From: Tragulus kanchil
Lineage: Eukaryota > Chordata > Mammalia > Artiodactyla > Tragulidae
Length of the DNA stretch: 64,000 bases
Assembly: GCA_022376925.1 (NCBI GenBank)
Contig: JAIOJX010000005.1
Coordinates: 157,681,501 to 157,745,500, forward strand
Direction of reading: 5' to 3'
Shown here: in pieces, positions 53,501 to 56,866 of the stretch
How positions within the stretch are numbered: position 1 is the first letter of the stretch
Layout: every line of letters begins with the position of its first letter
Translations under genes and position numbers: made by a program
The notes under the pieces: generated by a model
Told to the model about the DNA's origin: nothing
Seen by the model: the letters and a program-made list of their open reading frames with translations, nothing else
Databases searched by the model: none

Positions 53501-55785
53501 TAAGCACACCGCCTTGAAGTGCAAGAGGCTCCAGTTCGACCCCTGGCCTGGGAAGATCCCACGTGCCGCGAAGCGGCTGGACCGATGTGTTCAACTACCG
53601 AGCAGGAGCTCTGGAACGCATGCGCCCAGAACCGGTGCTCTGCAGAGAGAGAGGTCACTGCGATGGGAGGCCACACAGGCCAAAAAACAAAGATGGAAAT
53701 AAATGAAAGACCAATAGAAGTGGCCAAAAAAAGTAATAGCAATACACACAAACAAAACAGCTTGAGAATGGCAAAAAGAATCCTGTTGCCATTGAGTGGT
53801 ATCACCTATAGCCAGGACAGATTACAGAAGTTGTGGGGCCCAGGATAAAATGAAAATGCAGAATCAGTTGTTTAAAAGTTATTAATAATTTCAAGATGGC
53901 AACAGGACATCATTAATCCAAGTGCAGGGCCCTTCAGCACAAGGGCCTATTCGGCTGACAGCCCACATGTCCTTGATGCCATCCTTGGCCACATGCACAT
54001 ACCCATGTGGAACTCTAGTGACTTGGGAAACTGTGCCTTTCACTAGCCCAGGCCACTGCTGGACTTGATAACAAGCTCAAGCAGTTAATAGTAATTTTAT
54101 TGAAAATTAAGACTCCCCTGGTGGCGCAGTGGAGAGGAGTCCACCTGCCAATGCAGGGGGCACAGGTTCGACTCTTGTTCTGGGAGGATTTTATGTGCCA
54201 CAGAGCAACTAGGCCCCTGCACTACAACTACTGAAGCCCACCTGTGCTCCACCACAAGAGAAGCCACCGCAATGAAGAGCAGCCCCCACCTGCCGCCACT
54301 AGAGAATGCCCCTATAAAGCAATGAAAACCCAACAAAGCCAAAACTAAATGAAAATAAACAATTTTTTAAAAAAAGAATCGATCTCTATAGGGAATTTAC
54401 AATAAAAAGTATCATTAAAAAAAAAAAGCAATTAATTTAGAACCTGAGCTATAATGAAGCTATGACATATGAGACTGCTTCTGAGAACTGCTAGGAGAGT
54501 CACAGTTTATCATAATTTACCATAATTAGGGTGACCACATATAATAAATTCATCATCTAAAACCAGGGACTCTTTCTGGAGTGAAAGGAGAAACTGTTAA
54601 TATTTATGCCAAAAATATAGGCATAATCCAGGAGTGTCCCTGGCATGCAGAGACATATGGTAATCACCTTGTTGTTCTCCAGTATATTCACGCAATAGTC
54701 ACTGTTCCCCACCTCTATTTCTGCTGTTTGTTTTTCCACCCAAATAATTTCCACCTGTGGTTTATACAACCTATACTTATAAAATATCACTCTACCTTGA
54801 TGCTTGATGATTGATGCTTGATGATTCCTCTAAGTTCTGAAGCCAGTCTGAATTAGTATCTTAGTTCAATTCTAGTTACCAACTCTTTTCCCTCCTTCCT
54901 CCACAAGAGTAGGCCAAACTATCATCCAGTTGGCTAGAATTATGTTAAAATAAAGCTTCTCTAGTAGTTAAATCCCAACCTTCTCAATGGCTTATTTTTC
55001 ACGAGTCATGTTTCTTAAACCAATCACTTCTTAAAGGGTAATTAAAACATAGTAATAAACCTTAAAACTTACAGATGGGCAATCCAAAATCAACTCTTCA
55101 ACAGTGACGATGTCCAGGTCAAGCTTTTCAGATAGAATTTCAAATATGTATTTGTAGGAAGGGTCAATTTTCATTTTTCGGTTTTCCCTTGCATCTCTAA
55201 ATCTTGCCTAAAGAATGAAAACCATGGGTTAAAAAATTGTAATTATGAAGAAAAATCACCAAAATACTTCATTTGAGATCAAAGTGACACATAGGAAAAA
55301 TGAAATCATAAGCACACCTGTCTCTCTTTTAATGTTTCTTGTAGATTTGGAATGCCACTCATACTTCGGTGGTATTTGGAGGATCTTCTGGAAGACTGAG
55401 ACTGTACATCGGAAAGCATCGACTGGGCCATTCGCGGCGAAGGCCTAGATCGAGTCCTGAGCGGTTCCTGCTCATCATCGTCTGGCATAACTAGCCTTTC
55501 ATCAGAAGCAAGGAGATTCAGGTAATCACTTAGAGAAGAAGTAGGTCCTTTCTCGGAAAAAGAGAACGTATCTCCCTCAGACGCCTCCTCCGGAAGGGTC
55601 CGGGCCCCCTTCCTGGAAGGAGGAGGAGCCTCTCCTTCAGGAGGGGGCGGAGCCTCATCTCCTGGATCCAGAGGGTCAACATTTTCTGAACTAGGAGGTG
55701 CTGGTTCTCCCACAGATGGAGGGGCTTCTTCTTCCGGAGCGGGTGGGTCGCCTTCTTCAGCACTCATGTTATCCACTCCTTCCAC
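5310..55785 (-). CDS. DNAH8: DNAH8, 5' portion (12 coding exons, N-terminal tail of axonemal dynein heavy chain 8)
   Basis: Spliced minus-strand gene. Known role: DNAH8 is a testis-enriched outer-dynein-arm heavy chain of the sperm flagellum, an ATP-driven motor of about 4.5-4.7 thousand residues. Seen here: twelve exons, all with AG acceptor and GT donor, whose phases fit (450 coding nt in the first, then 135, 85, 152, 190, 164, 177, 114, 108, 102, 147, 198). They join into 674 codons without a stop. Identifying stretches include [45 protein letters not shown] and [13 protein letters not shown], which match my recollection of DNAH8 more closely than its paralogue DNAH5. Only the acidic/proline-rich N-terminal extension and the start of the DHC_N1 tail region are present; no P-loop or AAA module. 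Introns are bloated by the false tandem duplications described below. The remaining exons should lie left of position 1. Confidence 0.95.
5510..6011. other. Intronic stretch without recognised features
   Basis: Upstream of exon 12. The first 50 bp include the pyrimidine tract of its acceptor. Nothing else recognised. Confidence 0.6.
6012..6096 (+). mobile_element. Bov-A/Bov-tA 3' fragment
   Basis: TGGACAGAGGAGCCTGGCGG and AGAGTCAGACACAACTGAGC are diagnostic 3' body sequence; the head is missing. Confidence 0.75.
6234..8461. repeat. Tandem duplicate pair C (about 1130 bp, junction 7330-7363)
   Basis: 6234-7329 recurs at 7364-8461 with several substitutions. The 34-base linker at 7330-7363 resembles a corrupted merge of what should follow copy 1 and what should precede copy 2. 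Confidence 0.93.
8243..9195 (+). mobile_element. Older L1 (L1M-like) 3' part, first half
   Basis: Contains the usual mammalian L1 3' landmarks: CTTATATCCAGAATACA, ATGGACAATAGGCACATGAA, GTGCAAATCAAAA, and CAACTAATGGATAAATAAA. A Bov-tA interrupts it at 8884-9104, and a younger L1 interrupts it at about 9196. The 3' end resumes near 14903. A partial copy of its start lies at 7110-7329. Confidence 0.75.
8884..9104 (-). mobile_element. Bov-tA SINE with target-site duplication
   Basis: Full antisense element from TGCTGTGC to CCAAGGAAGC. Exact 10-bp duplication GTATACCCAT at 8874-8883 and 9105-9114, inside the old L1. Confidence 0.88.
9136..11272. repeat. Tandem duplicate pair D (about 1065-1090 bp, junction near 10201)
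   Basis: 9136-10195 recurs at 10201-11272. The start of copy 2 (10255-10330) is rearranged relative to copy 1; the rest is identical. Covers the 5' UTR-like part of an L1. Confidence 0.93.
9196..13780 (+). mobile_element. Younger artiodactyl L1 nested in the old L1: 5' UTR, ORF1 and part of ORF2, all broken
   Basis: A 5' UTR-like region (9196-11500) leads to ORF1 remnants (11600-12830; [20 protein letters not shown] is typical of the ORF1 C-terminus). ORF2 remnants follow at 12840-13780: [19 protein letters not shown] of the endonuclease and [20 protein letters not shown] further on. It ends at GACAATAAAGGAAAGAAG, and TAAAGGAAAGAAG also precedes the 5' end at 9183-9195, which suggests a target-site duplication. 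Frameshifts and stops make it inactive. Its middle is inflated by duplicate pairs D and E; the second ORF2 copy runs to about 14903. Confidence 0.75.
12050..12379 (+). mobile_element. tRNA-headed ruminant SINE inserted in L1 ORF1
   Basis: Sense copy with A-tail. Exact duplication GAATTATAGGGG at 12038-12049 and 12380-12391. Little decay compared with its host L1, so it is the younger insertion. Body motif GATGTGTCCAATTACCGAGC. Confidence 0.9.
12812..15041. repeat. Tandem duplicate pair E (1122 bp, junction near 13934)
   Basis: 12812-13909 recurs at 13934-15041. Copy 1 lacks about 11 bases near its end (around 13865). Covers L1 ORF2 fragments. Confidence 0.94.
14903..15195 (+). mobile_element. 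Older L1 3' UTR, second half
   Basis: Resumes with AAGCCAATCACAAAAGACCA and runs through TATATGACTCCATTTATATG, the TGGTGGTTGCACA segment and a GAATCATATCTCATAAAAAC tail, as in L1M 3' ends. Directly continues the sequence broken at about 9195. Confidence 0.7.
15984..16129 (-). pseudogene. DNAH8: Duplicate DNAH8 exon 11 with frameshift
   Basis: 146 nt. One G is missing from the GGGG run after the two Ser codons, and a C-to-T difference makes a longer T run. The frame is lost before the EVSEMYIFG motif. Confidence 0.85.
17147..17293 (-). CDS. DNAH8: DNAH8 exon 11 of window (intact copy)
   Basis: 147 nt, 49 codons, phase 0. Product [33 protein letters not shown], then [15 protein letters not shown]. 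Acceptor TCGTAG at 17294-17295, donor AAG|GTAAGT. The other copy (15984-16129) has a one-base deletion. Confidence 0.94.
18225..18326 (-). CDS. DNAH8: DNAH8 exon 10 of window
   Basis: 102 nt, 34 codons, phase 0. Product [17 protein letters not shown], then [17 protein letters not shown]. Acceptor ATTTTAG at 18327-18328, donor CAG|GTTTGT. An identical copy is at 19369-19470. Confidence 0.94.
19369..19470 (-). pseudogene. DNAH8: Duplicate copy of DNAH8 exon 10
   Basis: Offset 1144 bp from 18225-18326, identical with both splice sites. In-frame length means a predictor could splice both. Confidence 0.83.
20440..20950 (+). mobile_element. Probable ancient L1 ORF1 remnant (HAL1/L1M-like)
   Basis: A-rich coding-like DNA ending with CAACAACCATGGGTAGTATACA and CATCTGCAAAGTTCCAGG, followed after the SINE by AAACTGACCTTTGAACC (21289), which resembles the start region of old L1/HAL1 ORF1. 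Very decayed; family uncertain. Confidence 0.45.
20951..21250 (+). mobile_element. Two Bov-tA units in tandem
   Basis: First tRNA-like head at 20951-21068, second (GGGCTTCCCTGGTGGCTAAG) at 21071 with body to 21250. Either a dimeric Bov-tA or one inserted next to another. Repeated at 22000-22299 through duplicate pair H. Confidence 0.78.
22000..22299 (+). mobile_element. Duplicate copy of the Bov-tA dimer
   Basis: Same bases as 20951-21250 at an offset of 1049. Confidence 0.78.
23076..23183 (-). CDS. DNAH8: DNAH8 exon 9 of window
   Basis: 108 nt, 36 codons, phase 0. Product includes [20 protein letters not shown] and [15 protein letters not shown]. Acceptor ATTTTAG at 23184-23185, donor AAG|GTAAGT. 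Single copy, lying in the short gap between two duplicated units. Confidence 0.95.
23255..23545 (-). mobile_element. L1 3' UTR fragment, artiodactyl type, antisense
   Basis: CATTCCATCCCACCCCTCAAG, GTTGTCACAGAGCCC and GCTATCTATTTTACATATGG match the ruminant L1 3' UTR as I remember it. Immediately between DNAH8 exons 8 and 9. Copied at 24329-24619. Confidence 0.6.
23590..23703 (-). CDS. DNAH8: DNAH8 exon 8 of window
   Basis: 114 nt, 38 codons, phase 0. Product [20 protein letters not shown] followed by [18 protein letters not shown]. Acceptor TTCCTAG at 23704-23705, donor CTC|GTAAGT. An identical copy is at 24664-24777. Confidence 0.94.
23884..24087 (-). mobile_element. Bov-tA SINE
   Basis: Antisense; GAATACTGGAGTGGGTTGCC, CAGGGATTGAACTCAGG and terminal GAGTTACCAGGGAAGCCC. 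Copied at 24958-25161. Confidence 0.85.
24329..24619 (-). mobile_element. Duplicate copy of the antisense L1 3' UTR fragment
   Basis: Offset 1074 from 23255-23545 (pair I). Confidence 0.6.
24664..24777 (-). pseudogene. DNAH8: Duplicate copy of DNAH8 exon 8
   Basis: Offset 1074 bp from 23590-23703, identical including splice sites. Since 114 nt is divisible by three, an automatic predictor could include both and insert 38 repeated residues. Confidence 0.83.
24958..25161 (-). mobile_element. Duplicate copy of Bov-tA
   Basis: Same element as 23884-24087 through pair I. Confidence 0.85.
25500..26740 (+). mobile_element. L1M-like 3' end
   Basis: Ordered L1 3' landmarks: ATTTCTCAGGTGAATAAATG, the TACCATGTGACCAGAAATTCCA segment, CACAATAGCCAAAAAATAGA, AAAGATCACATACTATATGG and ACTGCACAACTCTGTGA. 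Interrupted by a SINE at 25891-26224. Confidence 0.75.
25891..26224 (+). mobile_element. tRNA-headed ruminant SINE with long body
   Basis: Exact 16-bp duplication AGAATGTTCACAGCAG at 25875-25890 and 26225-26240. A-tail preceded by AAATAAATAAATAAATC. Same subfamily as 12050-12379 and 51588-51918. Confidence 0.92.
27384..27560 (-). CDS. DNAH8: DNAH8 exon 7 of window (intact copy)
   Basis: 177 nt, 59 codons, phase 0. Product includes [35 protein letters not shown] and [12 protein letters not shown]. Acceptor TTGCAG at 27561-27562, donor AAAG|GTAAAA. A partial copy, cut by a junction, lies at 28557-28706. Confidence 0.95.
27725..28490 (+). mobile_element. Ancient L1 ORF2 3' remnant
   Basis: AAAGCTACAGCAAACATCAT, GAATTGGAAACAAAAAAC and ATTCAATGAAATTTCCAATC are degraded ORF2 reverse-transcriptase/C-terminal landmarks in order; no open frame remains. 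Copied at 28871-29636; continues at 29845-30115. Confidence 0.6.
28557..28706 (-). pseudogene. DNAH8: Truncated duplicate of DNAH8 exon 7
   Basis: Retains the acceptor side, but the 3' end and donor are lost where the copy begins inside a Bov-tA SINE. Three bases are also missing near the junction (CACTTTAAC versus CACATTTATAAC). Confidence 0.85.
28871..29636 (+). mobile_element. Duplicate copy of the L1 ORF2 remnant
   Basis: Offset 1146 through pair J. Confidence 0.6.
29637..29850 (+). mobile_element. Bov-tA SINE
   Basis: Complete sense element: GTAAAGAATCTGCCTACAAT, CTGGAGAAGGAAATGG, and AGAGTCAGACACAACTAAGC. Its first 66 bases also appear at 28491-28556, cut by the junction. Confidence 0.88.
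29845..30115 (+). mobile_element. Ancient L1 ORF2/3' continuation with (CA)n
   Basis: GATTCCAACTTCACACTATACACAC followed by CAGATGGATTAAAAACCTA is the familiar L1 ORF2 3' motif. A (CA) run lies at 30008-30028. Confidence 0.55.
30700..30795 (+). mobile_element. Short tRNA-derived cetartiodactyl SINE
   Basis: GGGACTTCCCTAGCAGTCCA head and TCAGGGAATTATGATCCCAC. Copied at 31844-31938. Confidence 0.65.
30885..31110 (+). mobile_element. BovB (RTE) ORF fragment
   Basis: GGAGGGCAAAGGTGGCCTCC, AGAAAGTAGGGAAAACCACT and TAGATTCAAGGGATTAGATC are BovB endonuclease-region sequence. Part of a chance 156-codon frame (30779-31249) joining SINE, BovB and other sequence. Copied at 32029-32254. Confidence 0.75.
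32029..32254 (+). mobile_element. Duplicate copy of BovB ORF fragment
   Basis: Offset 1144 through pair K, including the same chance open frame. Confidence 0.75.
32500..32885 (-). mobile_element. BovB 5' region, antisense
   Basis: ACATTCCAGGTTCCTGTGCA, AGACACATCCACAGCTGAGC and CTGTCCATGGGGTTCTCCAGG in the order expected of inverted BovB. Directly abuts a sense BovB 3' half. Confidence 0.7.
32886..33505 (+). mobile_element. BovB 3' half with internal deletion
   Basis: Sense reverse-transcriptase part (CTCAGCAGTGGCCACAGGACTGG region, GAACCAGAGATCAAATTGCC) to about 33300, then a jump to the 3' end (TGGAAAAGACCCCAATGCTGG). Ends with GAGTCAGACATGACTAAGC. No intact frame. Confidence 0.85.
33676..33839 (-). 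CDS. DNAH8: DNAH8 exon 6 of window
   Basis: 164 nt. The first two bases (GT) complete Gly and it ends in phase 0 at GAACAG|GTGATC. Product includes [32 protein letters not shown] and [11 protein letters not shown]. Acceptor CTTTAG at 33840-33841. An identical copy is at 34788-34951. Confidence 0.93.
34335..34522 (-). pseudogene. DNAH8: Duplicate DNAH8 exon 5 with two one-base deletions
   Basis: 188 nt against 190 in the intact copy. One A is missing from each of two A runs (sense strand), giving a stop soon after the Ser-Gln codons. Splice sites are preserved. Confidence 0.85.
34788..34951 (-). pseudogene. DNAH8: Duplicate copy of DNAH8 exon 6
   Basis: Offset 1112 bp from 33676-33839, identical with both splice sites. 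It lies between two copies of exon 5, so the order on the minus strand would be 5-5-6-5-6. No coherent transcript can be built from all copies, because 164 and 190 nt are not multiples of three. Confidence 0.85.
35446..35635 (-). CDS. DNAH8: DNAH8 exon 5 of window (intact middle copy of three)
   Basis: 190 nt, phase 0 start, ending one base into a Gly codon completed by exon 6. Product includes [39 protein letters not shown] and [10 protein letters not shown]. Acceptor TTTCAG at 35636-35637, donor GATG|GTAAGT. Of three copies in the window (34335-34522, this one, 36591-36754) only this one is complete and in frame. Confidence 0.94.
35770..35998 (-). mobile_element. Bov-tA SINE
   Basis: Antisense; GTTGCTTCAGTCATGTCCG, GAATACTGGAGTGGG and GCCACCTGGGAAGCCC. 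Copied at 36889-37117. Confidence 0.85.
36036..36275 (+). mobile_element. tRNA-headed SINE with long body, decayed
   Basis: GGGCTTCCCTGATGGTCCAG head with an internal deletion removing most of the B-box. The body ends ATGGGAGGCCCATATATGAC. Copied at 37155-37394. Confidence 0.75.
36591..36754 (-). pseudogene. DNAH8: Third, truncated copy of DNAH8 exon 5
   Basis: Starts exactly at the duplication junction at 36591, so the last part of the exon and its donor are missing; the acceptor at 36755-36756 is present. It also lacks one A relative to the intact copy. Confidence 0.85.
36889..37117 (-). mobile_element. Duplicate copy of Bov-tA
   Basis: Same element as 35770-35998 through pair M, with two substitutions. 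Confidence 0.85.
37155..37394 (+). mobile_element. Duplicate copy of decayed SINE
   Basis: Offset 1119 through pair M. Confidence 0.75.
37640..38140 (+). mobile_element. L1 3' end interrupted by a tRNA-derived SINE
   Basis: AATGTACAGAATGAGGACTA, AGGGAGTAGATCTTAAATG, CATCTCACAATGTATTAAA and a terminal CTCAATAAAGCTGGTAAAAA are L1M 3' UTR. A SINE (GGGACTTCCCTGGCAGTCCA) occupies about 37748-37955. The L1 ends 37 bp left of exon 4. Confidence 0.7.
38178..38329 (-). CDS. DNAH8: DNAH8 exon 4 of window (intact copy)
   Basis: 152 nt. The first two bases finish the Glu codon begun in exon 3, and it ends in phase 0 at GAG|GTATGT. Product includes [34 protein letters not shown] and INTKNIQE. Acceptor TTTTCAG at 38330-38331. 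A six-base T run (sense) keeps the frame here, whereas the copy at 39273-39423 has five. Confidence 0.94.
38630..38790 (+). mobile_element. L2-like 3' end
   Basis: TCTCAGGAAACCCTTCACTG and the C/T-rich run to ATGGAAATTTATCACTTAGA resemble the old mammalian L2 tail. Copied at 39724-39884. Confidence 0.45.
39273..39423 (-). pseudogene. DNAH8: Duplicate DNAH8 exon 4 with one-base deletion
   Basis: Same sequence as 38178-38329 except for one T missing from a homopolymer, giving 151 nt and a frameshift after the Cys-Val pair. Splice sites are unchanged. A homopolymer slip is the usual long-read consensus error. Confidence 0.85.
40205..40382 (+). mobile_element. BovB 5' fragment
   Basis: GCCATGTAGGGCCACCCAAG, GACGGGTCATGGTG, GAAGGGAATGGCAAACCACT and CCCCATGAACAGTATGAAAA. 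A shortened copy ends at 39208 and a full one is at 41340-41517, through pairs N and O. Confidence 0.75.
41340..41517 (+). mobile_element. Duplicate copy of BovB 5' fragment
   Basis: Offset 1135 through pair O. Confidence 0.75.
42553..42745 (-). mobile_element. Bov-tA SINE
   Basis: Antisense; CTCTCTGCGACCCCATGG, AATACTGGAGTGGGTTGCC and GGGATTGAACCCAGGTCTCC. The tRNA end is eroded. Confidence 0.85.
42777..43215 (+). mobile_element. Possible solo retroviral LTR
   Basis: Begins TGTGAG, has a polyadenylation-like CAATAAAT at about 43115 followed by a C/T-rich tail (AGTCTCCTCTCATTCAAGC), which is LTR-like R/U5 architecture. No clear target-site duplication or matching internal region, so family and borders are uncertain. 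The 81-codon frame here (43019-43264) is probably accidental. Confidence 0.35.
43655..43850 (+). mobile_element. MIR SINE
   Basis: GCACTTGCCTTGTGCCTGG, GAGGTGGGCTCCATTATT, AGATAAGGAAACCAAGGGCC and GAGAGGTTAAATAACTT follow the MIR consensus in order. Confidence 0.8.
43851..44402. other. Intronic stretch without recognised features
   Basis: Single-copy sequence between the MIR and duplicate pair P; an 83-codon frame at 44111-44362 shows no recognisable motif. Confidence 0.55.
44403..46684. repeat. Tandem duplicate pair P (1135-1140 bp, junction 45538)
   Basis: 44403-45537 recurs at 45538-46684. The boundary shares AAGTTCTG. The junction cuts through a tRNA-headed SINE. Confidence 0.94.
46538..46865 (+). 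mobile_element. tRNA-headed SINE (CHR-like)
   Basis: CCTCCCTGGTGGTCCAGTGG head, GGTTCGATTCTTGGTCTGGG B-box, body to GACAAAAATAGATAAAG and an A-rich tail. Pairs P and Q each cut or copy it, leaving a 5' part at 45403-45540 and a 3' part at 47834-48055. Confidence 0.82.
47184..47385 (+). mobile_element. Bov-tA SINE
   Basis: GGGCTTCCCAGATGGTTCAC, CTGGGGAAGGAGATGG, and CAGTCCATGGGGTCACAAAA. Copied at 48363-48563 with one A fewer. Confidence 0.85.
48363..48563 (+). mobile_element. Duplicate copy of Bov-tA
   Basis: Offset 1179 through pair Q. Confidence 0.85.
49156..49240 (-). CDS. DNAH8: DNAH8 exon 3 of window
   Basis: 85 nt starting in phase 0 and ending with the first base of a Glu codon that exon 4 completes. 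Product contains [18 protein letters not shown]. Acceptor TTAACAG at 49241-49242, donor CTTG|GTAAGT. An identical second copy lies at 50276-50360; which of the two is kept is arbitrary. Confidence 0.93.
49277..49489 (-). mobile_element. Bov-tA SINE near DNAH8 exon 3
   Basis: Antisense; GTCGTGTCTAACTCTTTTGTG, GCAAGAATACTGGAGTGGG, and CCCACCTGGGAAGCCC. Lies 37 bp upstream of the exon 3 acceptor in transcript terms. Copied at 50397-50609. Confidence 0.87.
49525..49655 (+). mobile_element. MIR fragment
   Basis: CCTAGGCATTCTACATACTC, a run of GGGGCTCAAAGAGTTTATTC and CAGAGGCAGAATTAGAATCC follow the MIR order. Copied at 50645-50775. Confidence 0.55.
49861..49978 (-). mobile_element. Short tRNA-derived SINE, antisense
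   Basis: T-rich start, TGGGCTGCAGGATCTTGGC, CCAAGGATTGAAACTAC, CACAAGGAATTCCC. Copied at 50981-51104 with a longer T run and a few insertions. Confidence 0.65.
50276..50360 (-). pseudogene. DNAH8: Duplicate copy of DNAH8 exon 3
   Basis: Offset 1120 bp from 49156-49240 and identical to it, with both splice sites. Part of the duplication with its junction at about 50061. If both were spliced, the 85-nt length would shift the frame, which argues against two functional copies. Confidence 0.85.
50397..50609 (-). mobile_element. Duplicate copy of Bov-tA near exon 3
   Basis: Offset 1120 through pair R. Confidence 0.87.
51494..51995 (+). mobile_element. MER5A-like hAT-Charlie element, interrupted
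   Basis: TGGTTCTCAAGCTTTTGTGTG at the left and CCAGGTGATGCTGCTGCTGC at the right match the nonautonomous MER5A layout. A SINE splits it at 51588-51918. Confidence 0.65.
51588..51918 (-). mobile_element. tRNA-headed ruminant SINE with long body
   Basis: Antisense, T-rich start, ends CCACCAGGGGAAGCCC. Exact 16-bp duplication AGGATTTGCATTTCTT at 51572-51587 and 51919-51934 inside the MER5A-like host. Confidence 0.92.
52000..52460. other. Intronic stretch without recognised features
   Basis: Single-copy; no exon signals in frame with DNAH8 and no repeat family recognised. Confidence 0.55.
52463..52585 (+). mobile_element. Short tRNA-derived cetartiodactyl SINE
   Basis: GGACTTCCCTAGAAGTCCAG, GGGGTCAATCCCTGGTTG, and GTGCAGTATGGCCAAAAAAA. 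Confidence 0.75.
52630..53235 (+). other. GC-rich stretch, possibly an old LTR or other interspersed repeat
   Basis: Moderately GC-rich; the segment around CAGTCTCCTGCTCATGTCTCC to GGGCACAGAGCAGGGTAAAG reads like a known mammalian interspersed repeat that I cannot name with confidence. The overlapping short frames on both strands are not convincing genes. Confidence 0.3.
53251..53468 (+). mobile_element. CHR-like SINE body, 5' truncated
   Basis: GCCTGGGCTCCACTACTACT, GAGCCCATGTGCCACAACTA, and GAATAAATTATTTAAAAAAA; no tRNA head. Confidence 0.65.
53476..53734 (+). mobile_element. tRNA-headed ruminant SINE with long body
   Basis: GGGCTTCCCTGGTGGGCCAG head; duplication AATAGCAATACA at 53464-53475 and 53735-53746. 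Internal deletions make it shorter than its relatives. Confidence 0.88.
54111..54376 (+). mobile_element. CHR-like tRNA-derived SINE
   Basis: CTCCCCTGGTGGCGCAGTGG head, GGTTCGACTCTTGTTCTGGG, GCAACTAGGCCCCTGCACTA and an A-rich tail. Confidence 0.82.
54528..54670. mobile_element. Probable short nonautonomous DNA transposon
   Basis: Inverted terminal motif GGGTGACCACATATAA at the left against ACATATGGTAATCACC at the right, about 140 bp apart, with a self-complementary-looking interior. Old and decayed; family not assigned. Confidence 0.45.
55073..55207 (-). CDS. DNAH8: DNAH8 exon 2 of window
   Basis: 135 nt, 45 codons, phase 0 at both ends; acceptor TTTAG at 55208-55209, donor TCT|GTAAGT. The product includes [29 protein letters not shown] and EELILDCPS, typical of the heavy-chain N-terminus of the DNAH5/DNAH8 group. 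It follows the first coding exon after an intron of only 110 bp. Single copy. Confidence 0.95.
55318..55785 (-). CDS. DNAH8: DNAH8 first coding exon in window (N-terminal extension)
   Basis: Encodes 150 residues from the ATG at 55767-55765 (A at -3) to the donor CAG|GTGTGC at 55318. Residues 1-60 are acidic and proline-rich with imperfect EAPP/GEAPPP units. A Ser/Arg-rich stretch follows ([16 protein letters not shown]), then the start of a charged helix (LQETLKERQ). A good acceptor (CTCTGCAG) sits at 55786-55787, and the frame stays open from it through VEGVDN to the ATG. So this may be a second exon with 5' UTR upstream, or the protein could begin in an exon outside the window. The ATG is the simplest start. 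A second copy lies at 56400-56866. Confidence 0.88.
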
Positions 55786-55984
55786 CTGCAGAGCACCTTA
55801 AAACTTCAAAAACCTAGGATGATAAAATGCTTCCTTTTAAAACTATTCAATAAATTGAGTGTGATATGTTAATTTTTTCCTCTCCTTGAAGCTAGCCAGG
55901 TTAGCAAAATTCTCCCTAAGGCAATATCTAAAGAAACTGAGTTTACAGTGCTAGAGAATTTTTTAAAAATGAGACAGTACACAC

Positions 55985-56050
55985 ACTGTCTCTTTCACTC
56001 TCACACTCTCTCTCTTTCTCACTTGCACACACACACACACACACACAAAC
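55985..56050. repeat. CT-rich tract and (CA)n microsatellite
   Basis: CTCTCTCTTTCTCAC followed by a CA run at about 56023-56047. Repeated near 57065-57127 (pair S) with two fewer CA units. Confidence 0.85.
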
Positions 56051-56399
56051 ACTCCTCTAGGGACTTTTTAAAGTCTAAGTGCTCCTCCTGATCATGCTAT
56101 GGCCCTAAGGGTCATACTCCTTTCCCAGTGGGATAGGAGAAAATGTCAGTTACAGGGGGAAAAAAAATCCAATTTAGGACAATAATCAAGCCTCCATCAA
56201 AATAAACAGGCGTTCAGGGTATGGCTAAGATTCTTTCACAGAATAAGAGTAAATAATTGAAGAACAGAAGAATAGATTACAAAGCAGATGCTTCAAAAGA
56301 AGAAAAGCTTCCTTCTAGTGAGAAATTCTGAGGACACAGGTGCAGCCCAGGCCGGAGTAAAACAGTGCTTCATATGAAGGGACAAGACACAAATGACAC

Positions 56400-56866
56400 C
56401 TGCTCTCTTTTAATGTTTCTTGTAGATTTGGAATGCCACTCATACTTCGGTGGTATTTGGAGGATCTTCTGGAAGACTGAGACTGTACATCGGAAAGCAT
56501 CGACTGGGCCATTCGCGGCGAAGGCCTAGATCGAGTCCTGAGCGGTTCCTGCTCATCATCGTCTGGCATAACTAGCCTTTCATCAGAAGCAAGGAGATTC
56601 AGGTAATCACTTAGAGAAGAAGTAGGTCCTTTCTCGGAAAAAGAGAACGTATCTCCCTCAGATGCCTCCTCCGGAAGGGTCCGGGCCCCCTTCCTGGAAG
56701 GAGGAGGAGCCTCTCCTTCAGGAGGGGGCGGAGCCTCATCTCCTGGATCCAGAGGGTCAACATTTTCTGAACTAGGAGGTGCTGGTTCTCCCACAGATGG
56801 AGGGGCTTCTTCTTCCGGAGCGGGTGGGTCGCCTTCTTCGGCACTCATGTTATCCACTCCTTCCAC
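56400..56866 (-). pseudogene. DNAH8: Duplicate copy of DNAH8 first coding exon (probable false duplication)
   Basis: Near-identical to 55318-55785. Two coding differences (55578 region, GCG versus GCA; the third codon, GCT versus GCC) are synonymous transitions, as expected of alleles. Close to the donor it lacks one base (AGAGCAG instead of AGAGACAG), which breaks the frame at the splice, and the sequence beyond is a junction to upstream material rather than the true intron. It should not be spliced into a model together with the other copy. Confidence 0.85.

Noticed and set aside
55440..55790. CpG-island promoter at the first coding exon
   Set aside because: The GC content comes from proline/glutamate codons. 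A splice acceptor immediately upstream argues against a transcription start here.
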